A stretch of 64,000 nt of DNA from Coptis chinensis. Taxonomy: Eukaryota; Streptophyta; Magnoliopsida; Ranunculales; Ranunculaceae. Below, piece after piece: positions 22,241-35,493 of this stretch. The stretch lies in NCBI GenBank assembly GCA_015680905.1, contig CM027382.1, positions 22,851,501 to 22,915,500 on the forward strand, in the 5' to 3' direction. Position 1 is the first letter of the stretch. Each line of letters opens with the position of its first letter. The translations under genes and the position numbers were made by a program. The notes beneath the pieces were generated by a model. That model had not been told where the DNA came from and searched no databases. It saw only the letters and a list, made by a program, of their open reading frames with translations.

Positions 22241-22829
22241 ATGGAAGTTGAATATTGAAAAAAACACACGATATATCGCGATATGTAAGATAAATTTGCA
22301 AAATATCAAAATATCATGAGTAAAATTATTAAAAGTGAGAAATAGAGATGGGTAATAATGTAATATTAGTTTGGAAAACTGATGCCGAATTGCTCTCCCA
22401 TTCGATCATCTTTCCCACTTCTCCTTTTCACTCCTTTTATGTTATCTTCTCTTGATTTCTAATCAATCAATGGAAATTCCCCTCTCTTCCATTAATGCGT
22501 TTGAGGATATGGGCATTGAAAAATTAAGTTGTGAATATGAGGTGAGAAATTGCAAGAGATGTCTCCTTGTTAGAAGAAGATTTTTTATGTATCTTTTTTA
22601 GATTTATTGTGATCGATTTCACTTTTATATGGCTGTTATAATCATGGAGAATGAGGGTTGTAGTAGATTTGTTCCTCATTAATTGTGTTTTGCGAGTCCT
22701 CAATATTAATTTGAGCATTTCAATTCTGATAGTGTTTAAAAGTGTAAACAATGTGATCAATTTTATCCCATTGTATTGTAATATGGTATTGAACGCCTAT
22801 AAAAAAAAAATGGTATTGAGCAATTGAGT
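22241..22829. other. Non-coding AT-rich spacer
   Basis: No gene seen. Contains the palindrome ATATCGCGATAT (22273-22284) and an A-run (22800-22810). Confidence 0.5.
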
Positions 22830-22840
22830 TTTGATTGATA

Positions 22841-23243
22841 GGGAGGGGTTCTAGGGACATATTTTATCTTGACACTTAAACAAACTTAAAATCGTTAGGA
22901 CATTTATAAGTTTTGGATTAGGCTAATTTTTTGTAGATATGATCTCCTAACTATTCTAAATATTGTCACAAATAATAATAAAAATAAAAAAATTCTAAAC
23001 TTGCCAAATATAGTATAAAAAATGGTGAAAATAAATGGTCTACAATTAGCTAAATTTTGTAAATTGTTAACTACATTTGGCAAGTTTAGAATTTTTTGAT
23101 TTTTTTGATTATTTGTGACAATATTTAGAATAGTTAGGAGATCATATCTACAAAAAATTGGTCTAATCCAAAACTTATAAATGTCCTAACGATTTTGAGT
23201 TTGTTTACGTGTCAAGATAAAATATGTCCCTAGAATCCCTCCT
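22841..23243. mobile_element. Foldback MITE, 403 bp, with 11-bp TSD
   Basis: Two arms of about 174 bp (22841-23014 and 23070-23243) are near-perfect inverted repeats, from gggaggggttctagggaca to tgtccctagaatccctcc, around a loop of about 55 bp. TTTGATTGATA lies directly on both sides (22830-22840 and 23244-23254). The TSD length fits Mutator-like elements (8-11 bp). No coding capacity. Its transcript would form a long hairpin, a typical source of small RNAs. Confidence 0.9.
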
Positions 23244-23489
23244 TTGATTGATATCTCCGTAATTTTCACAGATTGTAGATCATTGTTTTGACCTTTCCAT
23301 CCAAAACCTCATCTTTTTGCCGACAGTTTGCGGTATATTATGATATATTGGACAACTTGCCTGTAAACCAGAGTTGCCAAATCTCATCTTATCAACCGAT
23401 ATTTAAAGGTATATTTTAAAATATTGGTTTTTAACACTTATGATATTTTGATCTGGCATGGCATTTTGTACTATGCCAACCACTATATG

Positions 23490-23873
23490 CTGGATTTGGG
23501 GGCATTATCAGGCATGTTGAAGGAAATATTGTCATCATGTACCATGGAGGGTCAAAACATAGGTTTATACTGTACTAGGAACTGAGAGGTATTGAAGTAG
23601 GACTACAAGCAGCTAGAATGGTTGGAATACAACATCTCAACGTCAGTTCAGACTTTATGAGGGCTATAAACATTTTGAAGGAGCAAGAAGTTACACCTTG
23701 GTACTGCCATAATATTTTGTAAGCAATTAAAGGACATGCTCAAGAATTCAAAAGTTTAAACTTTAGTCATACCTACAAAGAAGGTAATACAGTAATAGAC
23801 TATATAGCTAAAGCAGGAGATCTAACTGATGAACATGTGATGTTTTGTATCAATCCAGTTGATGAGAAACTAA
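23490..23873 (+). pseudogene. RNase H (RVT_3-like) remnant, split by later insertions
   Basis: Plus-strand reading gives GFGGIIRHVEGNIVIMYHGG, LRGIEVGLQAARMVGIQHLN, VSSDFMRAINILKEQ and FSHTYKEGNTVIDYIAKAGD. These are the RNase H Glu (ELRGIE), Asp (SDFM) and C-terminal (HTYKEGNTVIDYIAK) blocks of plant RVT_3 domains, often called putative ribonuclease H At1g65750-like. Two in-frame stops are present. After the Harbinger-like MITE the frame appears to resume at about 37271 (NVMIDEDARGVIIDRV-stop). It is separate from the LINE RNase H at 21749 and is probably the end of another LINE or a domesticated-like copy. Confidence 0.7.
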
Positions 23874-24220
23874 GAGCATCTTTAATGGTGAGACCTGAAA
23901 AACACCAAATTTTTTTTGAGCAAACCAATACCAATCTAAATAAACACCAAACAATTTCAGTGGAAACATCAAAGAGTGAGTACCAAATGTACGTCGCGGT
24001 GTTTCCAAAACCGCGCCAAATAAAGTCCAACACAGCCACTGCTTTCTGAACACCGCGAGAGAAAAGCCCACAATAAAGACTTGTTTTTGTTCAGAAATAA
24101 GAAAATGTTTTTTGTCCACGCGGTGTTGGGAAAGCTGCGTGGTGTTTCGAATACTACGTCGTACATTTGGTTCAACACCAAATCAAGCACCAAATTCCAG
24201 CCAATTTAGTGTTTGGTTTG

Positions 24221-25884
24221 TGTAGACACCCCATTTTTGCACCTCAGGCATAATTCATTCATGATTTTGCCTTAAATTAAATTTGATCATATAAGATGAT
24301 TTGCTTTCTAGAGTCTTCTTTTCTATATCAAACTTCTTTCTATTCATCTTTTTTTAGCGTCTTTAGACTCTCCTCATCATGTTCTAGCTATGGCTGAAGT
24401 TTCGTTGCTTTCTGAGTTTTGAGATGAAAATGACCAAAATGCCCCCCAGAACCCTTTGGAGCCCAAATCTCGTTTTTCCACTCTTTCTTTGGATGAGATT
24501 ATTTCATATTTGAATTCCCTTGAAAAATCCTTCGAAATGAGTACAAAGCTTGCCTAGGTTACTTTTGGATTTCGAAACCCTAATCTTGCCCTATCCCGCT
24601 TTGATTAGTTATGCGCCTTTGTTGAGTGCAACAATTTTTGGAGTAAGATTTCGACCCAAGGGTATTTTAAAAGTTCATGAACCTTCCTAATGGATTAATT
24701 AACAATTTTTTGTGAAGAAGAGTTTGCCTAATTTTGACCCGGTCAAAGGGAATTTCTTGATTTGAAAATATGGTCAAAGTGGGCCTTTTTGTGGATTTTG
24801 GACCCGTGCTCATGGACTGTGGATCCAGCTCGAGTTGGACCTTTTTATTAGGGTTTCTAGCCCATTTTCAAGCCTCTAAAAACCTAGATAACCTTCCTTA
24901 ATTGTTTGATTTGATTTGATCCCTAAAATCAAGAATATTCTAGAGAATATGCCATTTTGGAGCCAAGTTTGGAAACCCTGGATTATGGGCTCATTAAGGA
25001 CGTGTAGGGCTTGATTTTTTGCCCTAATCCATCTGAAATATCCAAAAACCAAGGGCCAAGATCGCACCCCTTATCCCACCTCTTGAATCAAGGGCCAGAT
25101 TTAGGAGGTGCAACCAAAAAGAGATCAAGCCATTGGATTTTTCTTCATCAACACTCAGCCATTGGATCAAACTCATTACCATATTGAAATCCATCCCAAA
25201 AAGCTATAAATATGGGTCTCATTCACCCATAAAAAATAATCTAGAGCAAGCTAGAGCTAGGAATTCGGAGTTAATAATCTGGACCTAGTTATTCAGAGCT
25301 AATAGCCTTCTTTTCTTCAGTGTTCTTCATTTTTTCTTTCTAGTTCTTCATTTTTAGCCTTCTTTTCTTCTTGTCGATCTTGAGTAGAAACTTCTTTTCA
25401 CCAAAAGTTGTTTTTTTCCTCAAATCACCTGTTTCAATCCAAAAATGACAATTGTCAATTCAAGATCAAGTTTATCATCAATCAATCAATCAATCTACAA
25501 TCAAGTATGAGGCAACATTCCAAACAAGGTGACATCTTTCTTTTCTCTTTTATTTCCTTTAGCATTGCGTTATTTTATTTTTTTAGTTTTATTATAGCAT
25601 ATAGTTATTAGTTTTTAATCCAACTTGGTAGATTAATTTTTCAAGCTTTCTTCGTTTGCCTATCTTAACACGTTACACCTCAATAGAAGTAAAATTTGGT
25701 TTTACCAGCGATTGTGGGTGCCTAACACCTTCCCCAAGATCGTATCCTTGACTCCCGAACCCAATAATCATCTAGTTTCGAGGGCTAGTCCTTCACATAG
25801 GTTTTACTCAACTTTTCCTTAATAAAGTTAGTGGCGACTCTAAAATCAATTGCATAGACTTAGGTACACATTTTTGTGCTTACA
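24221..25884 (+). repeat. Gypsy II 5' LTR
   Basis: TGTAGACACCCC... to ...GTGCTTACA, about 1664 bp. TATA box TATAAATA at 25205-25212 (agctataaatatgggtctc), followed by a C/T-rich leader with ttcttcattttt words. Confidence 0.93.
25205..25212 (+). promoter_or_regulatory. TATA box of Gypsy II 5' LTR
   Basis: TATAAATA; the matching site in the 3' LTR is at 36494-36501. Confidence 0.65.
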
Positions 25885-25890
25885 GTTTTT

Positions 25891-25908
25891 TGGCGACTCC
25901 GCTGGGGA
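25891..25908 (+). other. Gypsy II primer binding site
   Basis: TGGCGACTCCGCTGGGGA begins six bases after the LTR end. It starts with TGG, the complement of a tRNA CCA 3' end; the tRNA was not identified. Confidence 0.75.
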
Positions 25909-26048
25909 ACTCCCTAGAGAGTCAGACTTACGTTTTCTTTTGAGGTGTTTCAGTTAAGATAGGAAAGAAGAAGGCTTATCCGGAAGCCAGTTGGAATAGA
26001 AAGCCAGGGTTAAGGTTATCTCGTGCAACCGTTAACTCCCTTTTTGAA

Positions 26049-27885
26049 ATGGAGAATCTACCAGCTAATTCTCCTCAAGGGTCTCTTCCAGTAGCGTCTC
26101 AGCCAATGGCTAGTTCCCCGCTTATCTCTCAAGGTGAACAATCACTGTCTAGCAATGGACAACCACCCCAAGGAGGTGGTCAGAGTCCAACATCACCCCC
26201 TCCTGGATCGGAAGACTTATTAAAGCAAACTGTGGAAAGGATGGTCCAAGAAGTACTATCCAAACTTATGAACCAGGGGCAAGGACAACAATCTCAAGGG
26301 CAATCCGTTCCATCACTACCACCACCAAGGTTTGATCTTAACCTACCTACTCCACAAGCTCAGTTGCCTACTAGGAACTTTACACACCAATCCACCCAGC
26401 TACAACTTCCTATATCACCTCAGACTCCAAACCAACCAATCTCTCATATCGACTCAACCTACATGGCTCAACCCACCATTCACCATTCATACTATAACCC
26501 AAACCAACATACATCCACACCCATGTTCACCCCAAATATATCCCAACCCATGAGCTCTACACCATTCATGTTCCCTCCTTCATACGTCACACAAACACCA
26601 CAACCTACCACCTACATGAACACCCAAAACCAAAATCCTATAAGCCAAGATCAATACCAAGGCCCAGTGGTAGACAGATTGAAAAAGATTGAGGAAGCAC
26701 TGACAAAGATCAAAGCGGACGAGTTTGACTTGGATAGTCTTTGTCCATATCCACAAATTAGGGTTCCACATGGTTTCGAATTCCCAAAGATGGAGAGATA
26801 TGACGGAACTGGGTGTCCTAAAGCCCATGTGAAAATGTACGCTAGCTACTTGCAGCCTATGGGGATCGGGCCAGAACTATTGGTCCAATTATTCCGAGGA
26901 GTTTAAAGGGTGCGCAATCGACTTGGTGGATGAACACAGACGCTTCGAAGATGAAGAACGGGCTGAACTTGCAACAGACTTTTTGACCCATTTTTCATAC
27001 AATACGCACATCCGGATGGGTCGAAGACAATTGGAGCACTCAAGCAAGGTCCGGTTGAGACATTCACGAATATGTAACCCGGTGGAGGACCAAGGCAGCT
27101 CGAGATTCTAGACAGGCCATCGAGACGCGAACGATTGAATGGTGGTAAAAGTTTGAACTCGAGAATATGCAAATCGATTGAGTCTCGGCTATCATCCATC
27201 TTTTCGAGCTTTTGGTTTCGGCGGGGACTCAAATTGAAGATGCTTTTAGCTTGTGGAAGTATGAACTTCAATTGTATCGTTAGGTTCAAATGATGCTTTC
27301 GAAAGAAGAAGCCACCTTCGCCTTGTCGATAAGCCGAAGGACACACATGCCGCCACACAAGTACAGTCTCAGCCACACACACAGATCCAGGCAGAAGTGA
27401 CAACTCATCCTTTTTCCAATCAAGTCATTTTCCCTCCAAGACAGCAAGACAGGGGTTTTCCCAGGCAACAGAGGCATTTCACAGAATTGGGCTTCCCATT
27501 ACAAGTTGTATTGAGGGCTTTAGTCCAACAGGGCCTGATTACGTTAATGCAGCCGAGGCCTCCTCCAAATCCGGTGCCATTCTGGTACGACGCTTCAAAA
27601 CATTGTGACTTCCATCAGGCTCCAGGTCACACGACGGAGAGGTGCATGCTCCTTAAACATCTTATCCAAAACTTAATTGATGAGGGTAAGATAGATACGT
27701 CCAGTCTTGGCACTCCCAATATATCGACAAATCCATTACCAGTGCATAATGGAAGAGTTAATACTTTGGAAGCTGTCAAGAAGGATCCGCATCGTTCATC
27801 ATTCCGATCAGACAGACGTCCAATGTTAGCACCACAAGGCCAGTTAATCTTCAAGATGCCGTCAGAAGATGCATGGAGCAAATAA
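26049..27885 (+). pseudogene. Gypsy II gag
   Basis: From the ATG at 26049 (MENLPANSPQGSLP), a long Pro/Gln/Ser-rich N-terminal region (to about residue 200) leads into DRLKKIEEALTKIKAD and GFEFPKMERYDGTGCPKAHV, the conserved start of plant Gypsy capsid domains. The frame closes at 26906 by indel and continues broken. The nucleocapsid part at 27397-27885 has CDFHQAPGHTTERC, a CCHH/C-type knuckle, in the FWYDASKHCDFH context usual for these elements. Gag packages element RNA in virus-like particles. Multiple frameshifts make it a pseudogene, unless some are sequence errors. Confidence 0.88.
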
Positions 27886-28548
27886 AGCCTAAAGGTATCC
27901 AATTAAATGAGGTGGTAGCACCATTTCTTCATACTCCACAGATTCAAAAACCGTTCAAGTTGACTAGAGAGCACCTGGAATCCTTTATGATGCAGAGGCC
28001 CATTACAAAATGGGTAGATCCTTTGAATACATCTCAATCTGGGGCATCACAAGTGTGGGGGAGAACCTCGAGGACCCATGATTAGCCGAGAATCCAACTC
28101 GGCAGCAGGTGATCCCAACTCCGATCACAATCCCCAAAGTCCGGTTTGTGCCGGCTAAGAGTCCGCGATACCGAGGGAGGTTCTAGGGAAAAATTAATTG
28201 AGCAGAAAAAGTACGGATGACTTCGACAATCTCACTACATCAGTTGAAGCAATTAGAACCTAGTTTGGCAGAGGAATGTGTTGAGACTCACGGTTTGACA
28301 AGAGGAGGAAGGATATACAAGCCACCACACTTACAGAAGGATCAGGTCTTGGCCCAACAGCCTGACCCGCCCACGGCTACTGAACCAGAAAAGCAAGAGG
28401 GTAATGAAGTAATCCAACAATTGCAGAAAACCAAGTCCAATATTTCCATATGGGGCTTACTCATGGCGTCACCCCAACATAGGCAAGCAGTTCTTCAAAC
28501 CTTGAACCAAGCTCATGTTCCAAATTTCCATCATCCGGCCCGAACGAT

Positions 28549-28926
28549 TTGGCGCGTACTATCGCTTCCCTCAGGAAGACAAACTCCATAACATTTTCTG
28601 ATGATGATCTGACCGCAGACGGAGTAACTCACACGAAAGCATTGACTATTACGGTGCATTGCAACAACCATAAGGTACCATTTGTACTGATTGACAATGG
28701 ATCCGGTTTGAATATCTGCCCAGTCAATTCTGCGAAAGCTATTGGAATCATGCCAGAAGACTTCACTTTCACTAAGGATACAGCCAGAGCAGTTCATGGG
28801 TTTGATAATCAGAGAAGAGAAGTCCTTGGCGAGTTTACAACCGACGTCCAAATAGGTCCAGTCACGTTCAAAGTCACATTCTTGGCTATGGACATCGAGG
28901 CTAATTACAATTTCCTTTTGGCGTGA
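28549..28926 (+). pseudogene. Gypsy II aspartic protease region
   Basis: Reads HTKALTITVHCNNHKVPFVL, then IDNGSGLNICPVNSAKAIG. The D-N-G-S motif is the aspartic protease active site (D-x-G). The sequence ends FLAMDIEANYNFLLA, where the usual continuation (GRPW-like) follows in another frame (28927 on). It cleaves Gag-Pol in active elements. Confidence 0.8.
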
Positions 28927-29965
28927 CCATGGCTACACCAGGGCGGCGCAATTCCTCTACACTTCACGAAAGCTTAAGTTCTTATGGCAAGGGAAGATTA
29001 TCGCATCACCGGTGATTCGGGATGATCCGGATTCTTCGAAAGAGCATAAGGTAATACCAATGATTGAAGAAAAGTGTAACTACTGCTGAAGAACCATTAG
29101 GGATTGTGGAGTTTAGAGCACCCGACAAGGAGAAGCTCCCCACCCGTTTTGCAATGGAAATCCCAAGGCGACTCGGTTGTTCGCGGAGCGAACTATTTTC
29201 CGTGACTTGGATTGGGAAAAAACCAAAAGCGGCATCTTAGAACCGGCCGCGATTCCTAGTCAAGATGATCGAAAAGGACTAGGCTATCTTGAGGAGGTTG
29301 TGGAAGGATGTCGAGAATTGTTTATCAATTCTAGTGCCACGGTGAATCATCTCAGATTGGCTCTACCTGATCTAGGGGCAGAGATTGAGGCTATTATTGA
29401 TTCCAATATATTTTGGGGCGAAGACGACGACCCAGATCCAAACTCAGAAGTTACTATTTCAGAGCGAGATGTTAATTCCTATTCAGGATATCGCCAACTT
29501 AGGTTGGATAATGAGGTTAGACAGTTTAATTGGATAAATGAGGTTGGATCGACATCCTCCTCGGTATATGGACTATACTCCATCTTTTACTTTGGCCAGT
29601 TCCCCCGGGTTAGATGCTGACCCAGGAGACGAGACTGTCACTCCTTATCATGTCCAGTTGGACCCTCAGACCATACTTGATTTGGATGATTTGTTGAATA
29701 TGGAATCTCTTATTGACCGAGTTTCAGTGGATGTTGAGAACATGCCACTTCGACTCCCGCCTTAATATGAAATTTGGGAAAGGTTTCTAGATACTTTAGA
29801 TTACGATGAGGATCCATTCATTGATGGACACTATGATGATTGGGGAACCCAAATATCCATGACCGATCCGGTCCCCAATGACATAGTCCTCTTTTGAGCC
29901 TTCGGATGAATCGATATGGCCCAAAAAAAGCCCGTGAGACTTTCTGTTTCAACCCATGTATATAA

Positions 29966-30072
29966 TCATATTTCAAAAATCCAAAAATTCAAATATTTCA
30001 AAAATCCAAAAATTCAAATATTTGAAAATCCAAAAAATTCAAATATTTTAAAAATCCAAAAAATCAAAAAGT
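29966..30072 (+). repeat. AT-rich tandem repeat, about 24 bp x4
   Basis: Units of tcaaaaatccaaaaattcaaat between protease and RT of Gypsy II. Non-coding. Confidence 0.8.
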
Positions 30073-30484
30073 TTTAAAACTCCCCATGATTTGATTTACC
30101 CCTTGCCTTAGGGCAAGATGATTGATGATTTGTGCGGTTATGACCCCTTTTCCCAAACGATGAAGAAGAAATGGACAATGAAGTTCTTTGAGTCCATTCT
30201 TCCTCACTTAACATTATGAAGACCGATCGGCGCCCCGGTCATTGAGGAAACAGACAATTAATCTTAGCACCACGGAAGAACCACGCCGATGTGAAGATTG
30301 GTACAACTCTAACCCTCTCTCGAAAGCAGTAAAACCCGATTGAATTGCTAAAGGAATACAAAGACGCGTGTTTGCTTGGTCCTATGATGATATGCAGGGG
30401 CGACACCAATATAGTAGTTCACAAGTTGCCACTATCTCCGAGAAAGAAACCGGTTAAGCGGCGAGGAGGCTTAGACCGGAATGG

Positions 30485-31453
30485 ATGCTGAAGATTAGAG
30501 AGGAAGTAATCAAGCAATACAATGCTGGTTTTCTGATGGTAACTCACTATCCTACTTGGTTGGCTAACATCGTCCCAGTCACCAAGAAAGATGGTCGAGT
30601 AAGGATGTGCGTCGATTACAGAGATCTTAATAAGGCAAGCCCGAAGGATGACTTCCCGTTGCCTAGCATTGATATGCTGGTAGATAACACTGCTGGTCAT
30701 GAACTATTATCATTCATGGACGGATTCTCTGGATATAACCAAATCAAGATGGCAGAAGAAGACAGAGAGAAGACCTCGTTTATCACCCCATGGGGGACCT
30801 TTTGCTACAAAGTTATGCCATTTGGTTTGAAGAACGCGGGAGCTACGTACCAAAGGGCCATGACTGCTTTACTCCACGACATGATGCATGTGGAAGTAGA
30901 GGTGTATGTGGATGATATGATTGTTAAGTCATGGAGTCGAGATGACCACTATGTGAATCTGAAGAAGTTGTTTGAACGGCTTCGTAAGTTCAAGTTACGG
31001 TTAAATCCTCAGAAGTGTGTTTTTGGAGCCACGTCCGGAAAGTTGCTTGGTTTCATGGTTAGCAAAAGGGGCATTGAAGTTGATCAGGCTAAGGTCAAAG
31101 CCATTGTGGAAATGCCCGCACCCGCTACGGAGAAGGAAGTCAGAGGATTCTTAGGGCGACTTCAGTATATCAGCAGATTCATTGCACAGCTCACGCCCAT
31201 TTGTGAGCCTATCTTCAAGTTGCTAAGGAAGGGTCAACCTAAGGAATGGAATGAGGAGTGTCAAAGGGCCTTCGACAAGATTAAGCAATATTTGTTGAAG
31301 CCGCCGGTACTTGTTCCCCCGACCCCTGGCAAACCATTGTTACTTTACATCTCCATCCACGAAACTTCTATGGGAGCGATGCTTGGACAACTATGGAGAC
31401 AGATTGTTGCAAATGCGTTAGAAAGTGTCATAAGTGTCGATTCACGAATTTGA
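30485..31453 (+). pseudogene. Gypsy II reverse transcriptase and start of RNase H
   Basis: Intact RT core: IVPVTKKDGRVRMCVDYRDL, DFPLPSIDMLVDNTAGHELL, SFMDGFSGYNQIKM (first catalytic Asp), PFGLKNAGATYQRAM and the catalytic YVDDM at about 30908. The thumb/connection follows (KCVFGATSGKLLGFMVSKRG), then RNase H begins (LLLYISIHETSMGAMLGQ) and is cut: LWRQIVANALESV is not RNase H. The next recognisable part is integrase near 31490, so most of RNase H is deleted. Confidence 0.92.
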
Positions 31454-31479
31454 TCGCGGCGCCGCCGCCGAGTTAAACC

Positions 31480-32400
31480 CATTTTCTGCGCCTTGGCCGC
31501 TTCTCGTTTGGGGGCTCGATGTCATTGGCAAGTTAAATCCTTCAAAGATCCAAATCCGGACCGCGGCTTTGTCCTTGTTGCCATTGATTACTTCACTAAA
31601 TGGGTCGAAGCTATATCTTTAAGTAGTGTCCGCGGCATTGAATGTGGCGAAGTTCTTCGCGCACCAACATTATTTGCGGTATGGGATACCGCGTGAGGTT
31701 ATCATCACGATAATGGTACATGCTTCAAGGGGAAGGAGTTTAATGCTATACTGCGCCGGTTCAAAATTGGCGACATTTGTCTTCACCCTACGCACCTCGG
31801 ACTAATGGGGCGGTTTGAAGCGGCAAACAAGACACTTGTCGAGGATTGTAGAAGATGACGAGACATACAAAGACTGGCATGAGAAGTTACCATATGCACT
31901 ATGGGCTTATCGAACTTCGGTTAAATGCGACCATACGAGGTCTACTCCTATGCACTAGTCTATGGAATGGAGGCCGTTTGCCGGCCGAAGTAGAAATGCC
32001 TACTCTACGTGTTTTGCAGGAGGGTGCCAGTTTAGAGGAGGAATGGATAAGCCAGAGTGGAATCTTTGAACCTAATCACAGAAAAGCGACTTAAAGCTAC
32101 GGCTCATGCACGAGCTTACCGACAAAAGAATCGCCCGAGAGCATTTAATAAGAAAGTTAGCCCCAGAGATTTGAAGGAAGGGTATTTGGTCCTCGAAAGA
32201 AATTAGGCCTAAACATCCGCCGCAATCCCACGAGGGAAGTTCGGACCTAATTGGGAGGGGCCCTTCATTATTAAGAAGATTCTACAGGGAAAGGCTGTGA
32301 TCCTCACCGATCTTGACGGTGTTGAGTTCTCCAATCCTACCAATGCCGACCGGTTAAAGAGGTACTTTTGTGACCCAACCTTGTTTTTTTCGACAAAAAG
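31480..32400 (+). pseudogene. Gypsy II integrase, partial and frameshifted
   Basis: Pieces of the core domain in different frames: WPLLVWGLDVIGKL, VAIDYFTKWVEAIS (first Asp in DYFTKW), then the ITDNG-like block near 31705 and YRTS near 31905, and PAEVEMPTLRVLQE near 31983. The C-terminal part includes GKFGPNWEGPFI-like sequence near 32240, where the plus strand reads gggaagttcggacctaattg. Single-base deletions occur every 50-100 bp. Confidence 0.8.
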
Positions 32401-34396
32401 AGTATAGTGGAAATCTTAGAGAAATGATGGGACGAGGCCCTTTTTCCGATATATTAGCCTAAAAAGCCCACCCAATGTCATGTTTCCTCTAGAAGCCATT
32501 TTGAGCCTTGGCCTTTTCTTTCATCCCCACGATTTGACCTATGTCCTTTAGGAAACTAGTTTTACCCTTAGCCTACCCATAGATACCCCCAATCCCATTT
32601 TATAGAACTTGTCATGATCGGGGAAAATCATTTTCATCACCAATTATTGATCGTTAAGTATCTACTATGGTCCCAATCTACAATATGCTATGATTACCCC
32701 AATGGTTACCCCAAAGAGAAAAAAAAAAAAAAAAAAATCATCAAAGGGCGTAAAAATCCATGCAAAGGCAAGATAAAATCAATTCAAAGGGTGGTTCATA
32801 GGAAGTTTAGGATACTTTATCATTTTCGTTTACAAGTGACAAGTTCTACCCTAAATTAAAAAAAATCCTTATTCTTTTGACCCACTACCTAAGCCTACAT
32901 TATAGTCCCATGAAAGTCCGGCTCTTGATCTTTAGATCCACTATGTCTCCTAGTTGAGAAAGGTTCAAGGTAAAAAGGGTTTGGCATTGGAAGATACACC
33001 AATACAAAGTGATCCATTCAGAGGTTATCAAGGCCAGAAAGGGATGTTTTCGGAAGTGTCTCTAAGAAGTTGTCCTATCGTCTTTATGATCATTGTGAGT
33101 GGTGGAAAGGATTTATGGTTGGTTTTCAAAGATATAGTGGTTTGAGCGGTGGAAAGGATTTATGTTTGGTTTTCAGCATATAGTGGAGATCATGCAATCA
33201 GATAGGGAAAAGGGTGGTGTGTGCTTACTACGTTTGGTGCTAAGATTAATCGTACTCCTATCCTGAGGTCGTTCTCGTGAGGACCTTCTTGTCGGTAACT
33301 CGTTCCCACACCTTTACTTATTATTCAATCATTTGTGGTATTTTTTGTTCTGCGGAAAAAAAAAAAAATGTTTTGTTTTACATTGTTTTCAAAAAAAAAA
33401 AAAAAAAAAAAAAAGATTTGTTTTCGAAAACTTGGTTTGCTTGGGATGGCTTATGATGAAAAATCTAGGATGACACTACAAGCATGTAGAAAATTCTGAA
33501 GCCGATATATCCTAACTGAACCATGCACTTTTTGTACTAACATAGCATTCAAATAATTTGGTTTATACATCCATCATAATCTGACCACTCATGCATATTC
33601 TAATAACATAGTTGCATTATAGTTTTATGTATATATATTATGTATATTATACTAACCTGTCATTGGAGAGAAATAATGCCCGTGCCTATTCTTTGCCGAT
33701 AAACTGTTTTCCTTAAAGATCAAGTGCTGTCGATGACTACAAATTCCAAAAGTACGGTGAAAGAATAGTTGCTGCCATTGGCAAATCAGGTAATTAAATG
33801 AGATTTGAATCACAGAGTTTGAGCTTACCATTGGCAGGCATCAGCAACGAGACACCGTAGTCACTTTGTTACTGTGTTTTGCTTGGACGGTCAACAGGTA
33901 TGATTTCCTAATCCCACCTTGTTTATATAGCATGAGGATTTGCATATAAGTTAACTTGTATTATATGAGAAAAAAAAAAAGGAATTGGCTTACCGCGCGT
34001 GGTGCTGCGCTTCATGAGCTTTATTGGCTTGCTGGACGTCGGCTAAGGTACGCCTCTCTATCTTCATTCGTCTGTTTATATAGAGTTTGTGTGCTTGATC
34101 AAAATTGGAAAGTACATGGGTCGGTGGTTTTTGTTTACAAAAAGGGAACCGTGTACAAAAAAAGAATTGGTCGTTTTTGAGAAAAGACAAATCAGTTTGA
34201 CTCTTCAAAGATTCCCTTCCTTTTAAACCGAAACTGTTTTTATAAAATGATACGGTGCAAGCACCAGATAAGGAAGGTCGGGTACCCCTTGCCCATTTTG
34301 GCATAAGGTTCGGTCCTGTTCAATCAGTTTTGGACCCGTTTGATCCGGTTGGCCCAGGTTGACCCGGTTGGTCTAGATTGACCCGGGTTTGAACTG

Positions 34397-34493
34397 TTTG
34401 ACCCGGTTCTCACCAGTTGACCCGGTTTTGATCGGTTTTCACCAGTTGACCCGGTTTTGACCGGTTTTCACCAATTGACCCGATTTTGACCAG
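34397..34493 (+). repeat. 29-bp tandem repeat (GACCCGGTT-rich)
   Basis: Three units of tcaccagttgacccggtttt plus gaccgg, preceded by shorter gacccggttgg words from 34330. Confidence 0.85.
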
Positions 34494-35177
34494 TTTTGAC
34501 AGTTGACCAAGTTTGACCAAAAAAAAAAAAAATCCAAGAACTTTTCAAAAATAAAAAAATGATGAATATTAGTACCATAGGGTTCTTACCCTCCAGTATG
34601 AGAAAATATTCATCAAGTTTTGTTTTCACCACCGCACTATTGGTAACCATTTGATCATTAATATCATTTCGGTAACTCCATTTTGTCTTAACATTAAAAT
34701 TGTTCATGGAAACGATGTCGGTTTTCGACGAATTTCATGGATGGATCGGCTGAACTCATAGTGACGATCTTTTCCAACCCAAGTATACTTGAGCGTAATT
34801 GATTGATTGATTGATTGAACTTGAATATCATCATCCCCAAAGATCCATCTTTCATCTCCAAAGACATCTCTTATCTTCCCTAGCGGTGTTAGATGCGTAA
34901 TGTCTTCGTCCATCTTCTTTAGAATCTCCTATCCCCATGGATCTTCTTGCTCTCCCGTTGAGTCTTTCCTTTTCGTCGGTGTTTGGTTATCACCATTATA
35001 TGAGAATCTTTAATCCAAGTCAAAATCATGAATGAATTGATCTATCCATTTGATTTCACCCGGTTTTCCAAAATGAATTTGAAAATATCAGATTTCAAAA
35101 AAATTTGTCCCTCGATTTCAAAAAGTTGTTCATCATTTTTCGAAAATATTTTTCAATCAACCAATATCATGTTACTG

Positions 35178-35306
35178 CGGTGTAAGTCCGTCCGATGCTT
35201 CCGCTAGCATTGATATTTTTGTCTTGTGGTATAAGTCCGTCCGATGCTTCCACGGATAATCCAGATCACCATGTTGCGTGGTATAAGTCCGTTCGATGCA
35301 TCCACC
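35178..35306 (+). repeat. Threefold repeat of a 'taagtccgtccgatgcttcc' unit
   Basis: The 20-base word recurs with small changes at about 35182, 35232 and 35284, each preceded by g(t)ggt(g/a). Confidence 0.85.
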
Positions 35307-35493
35307 ATTCAATCATCGATTTTAAGCCCTCACAAACAACTTGAAAAAAATCAAGGATTTCAAATATCTAGGAAAAAGCCCTATTTCAAAAATATTTTTC
35401 AAATGAATTTTCAAAAATTGCATGAGATCTTTTGGTGGAGCTTGACAAAAATGGTTTGTCTCCATGGCTTTGCCGCTCGGTTCAAGCAACCTC

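Noticed and set aside
22273..22284. Palindrome ATATCGCGATAT as a regulatory site
   Set aside because: Single occurrence in AT-rich spacer with no gene nearby.
33391..33414. A-run as a possible LINE/SINE 3' tail
   Set aside because: No adjacent SINE or LINE sequence and no target duplication; it lies within the Gypsy II 3' region.
34397..35306. Regular repeats considered as a CRISPR-like array
   Set aside because: Eukaryotic context, contiguous units without spacers; ordinary tandem repeats in a retrotransposon.
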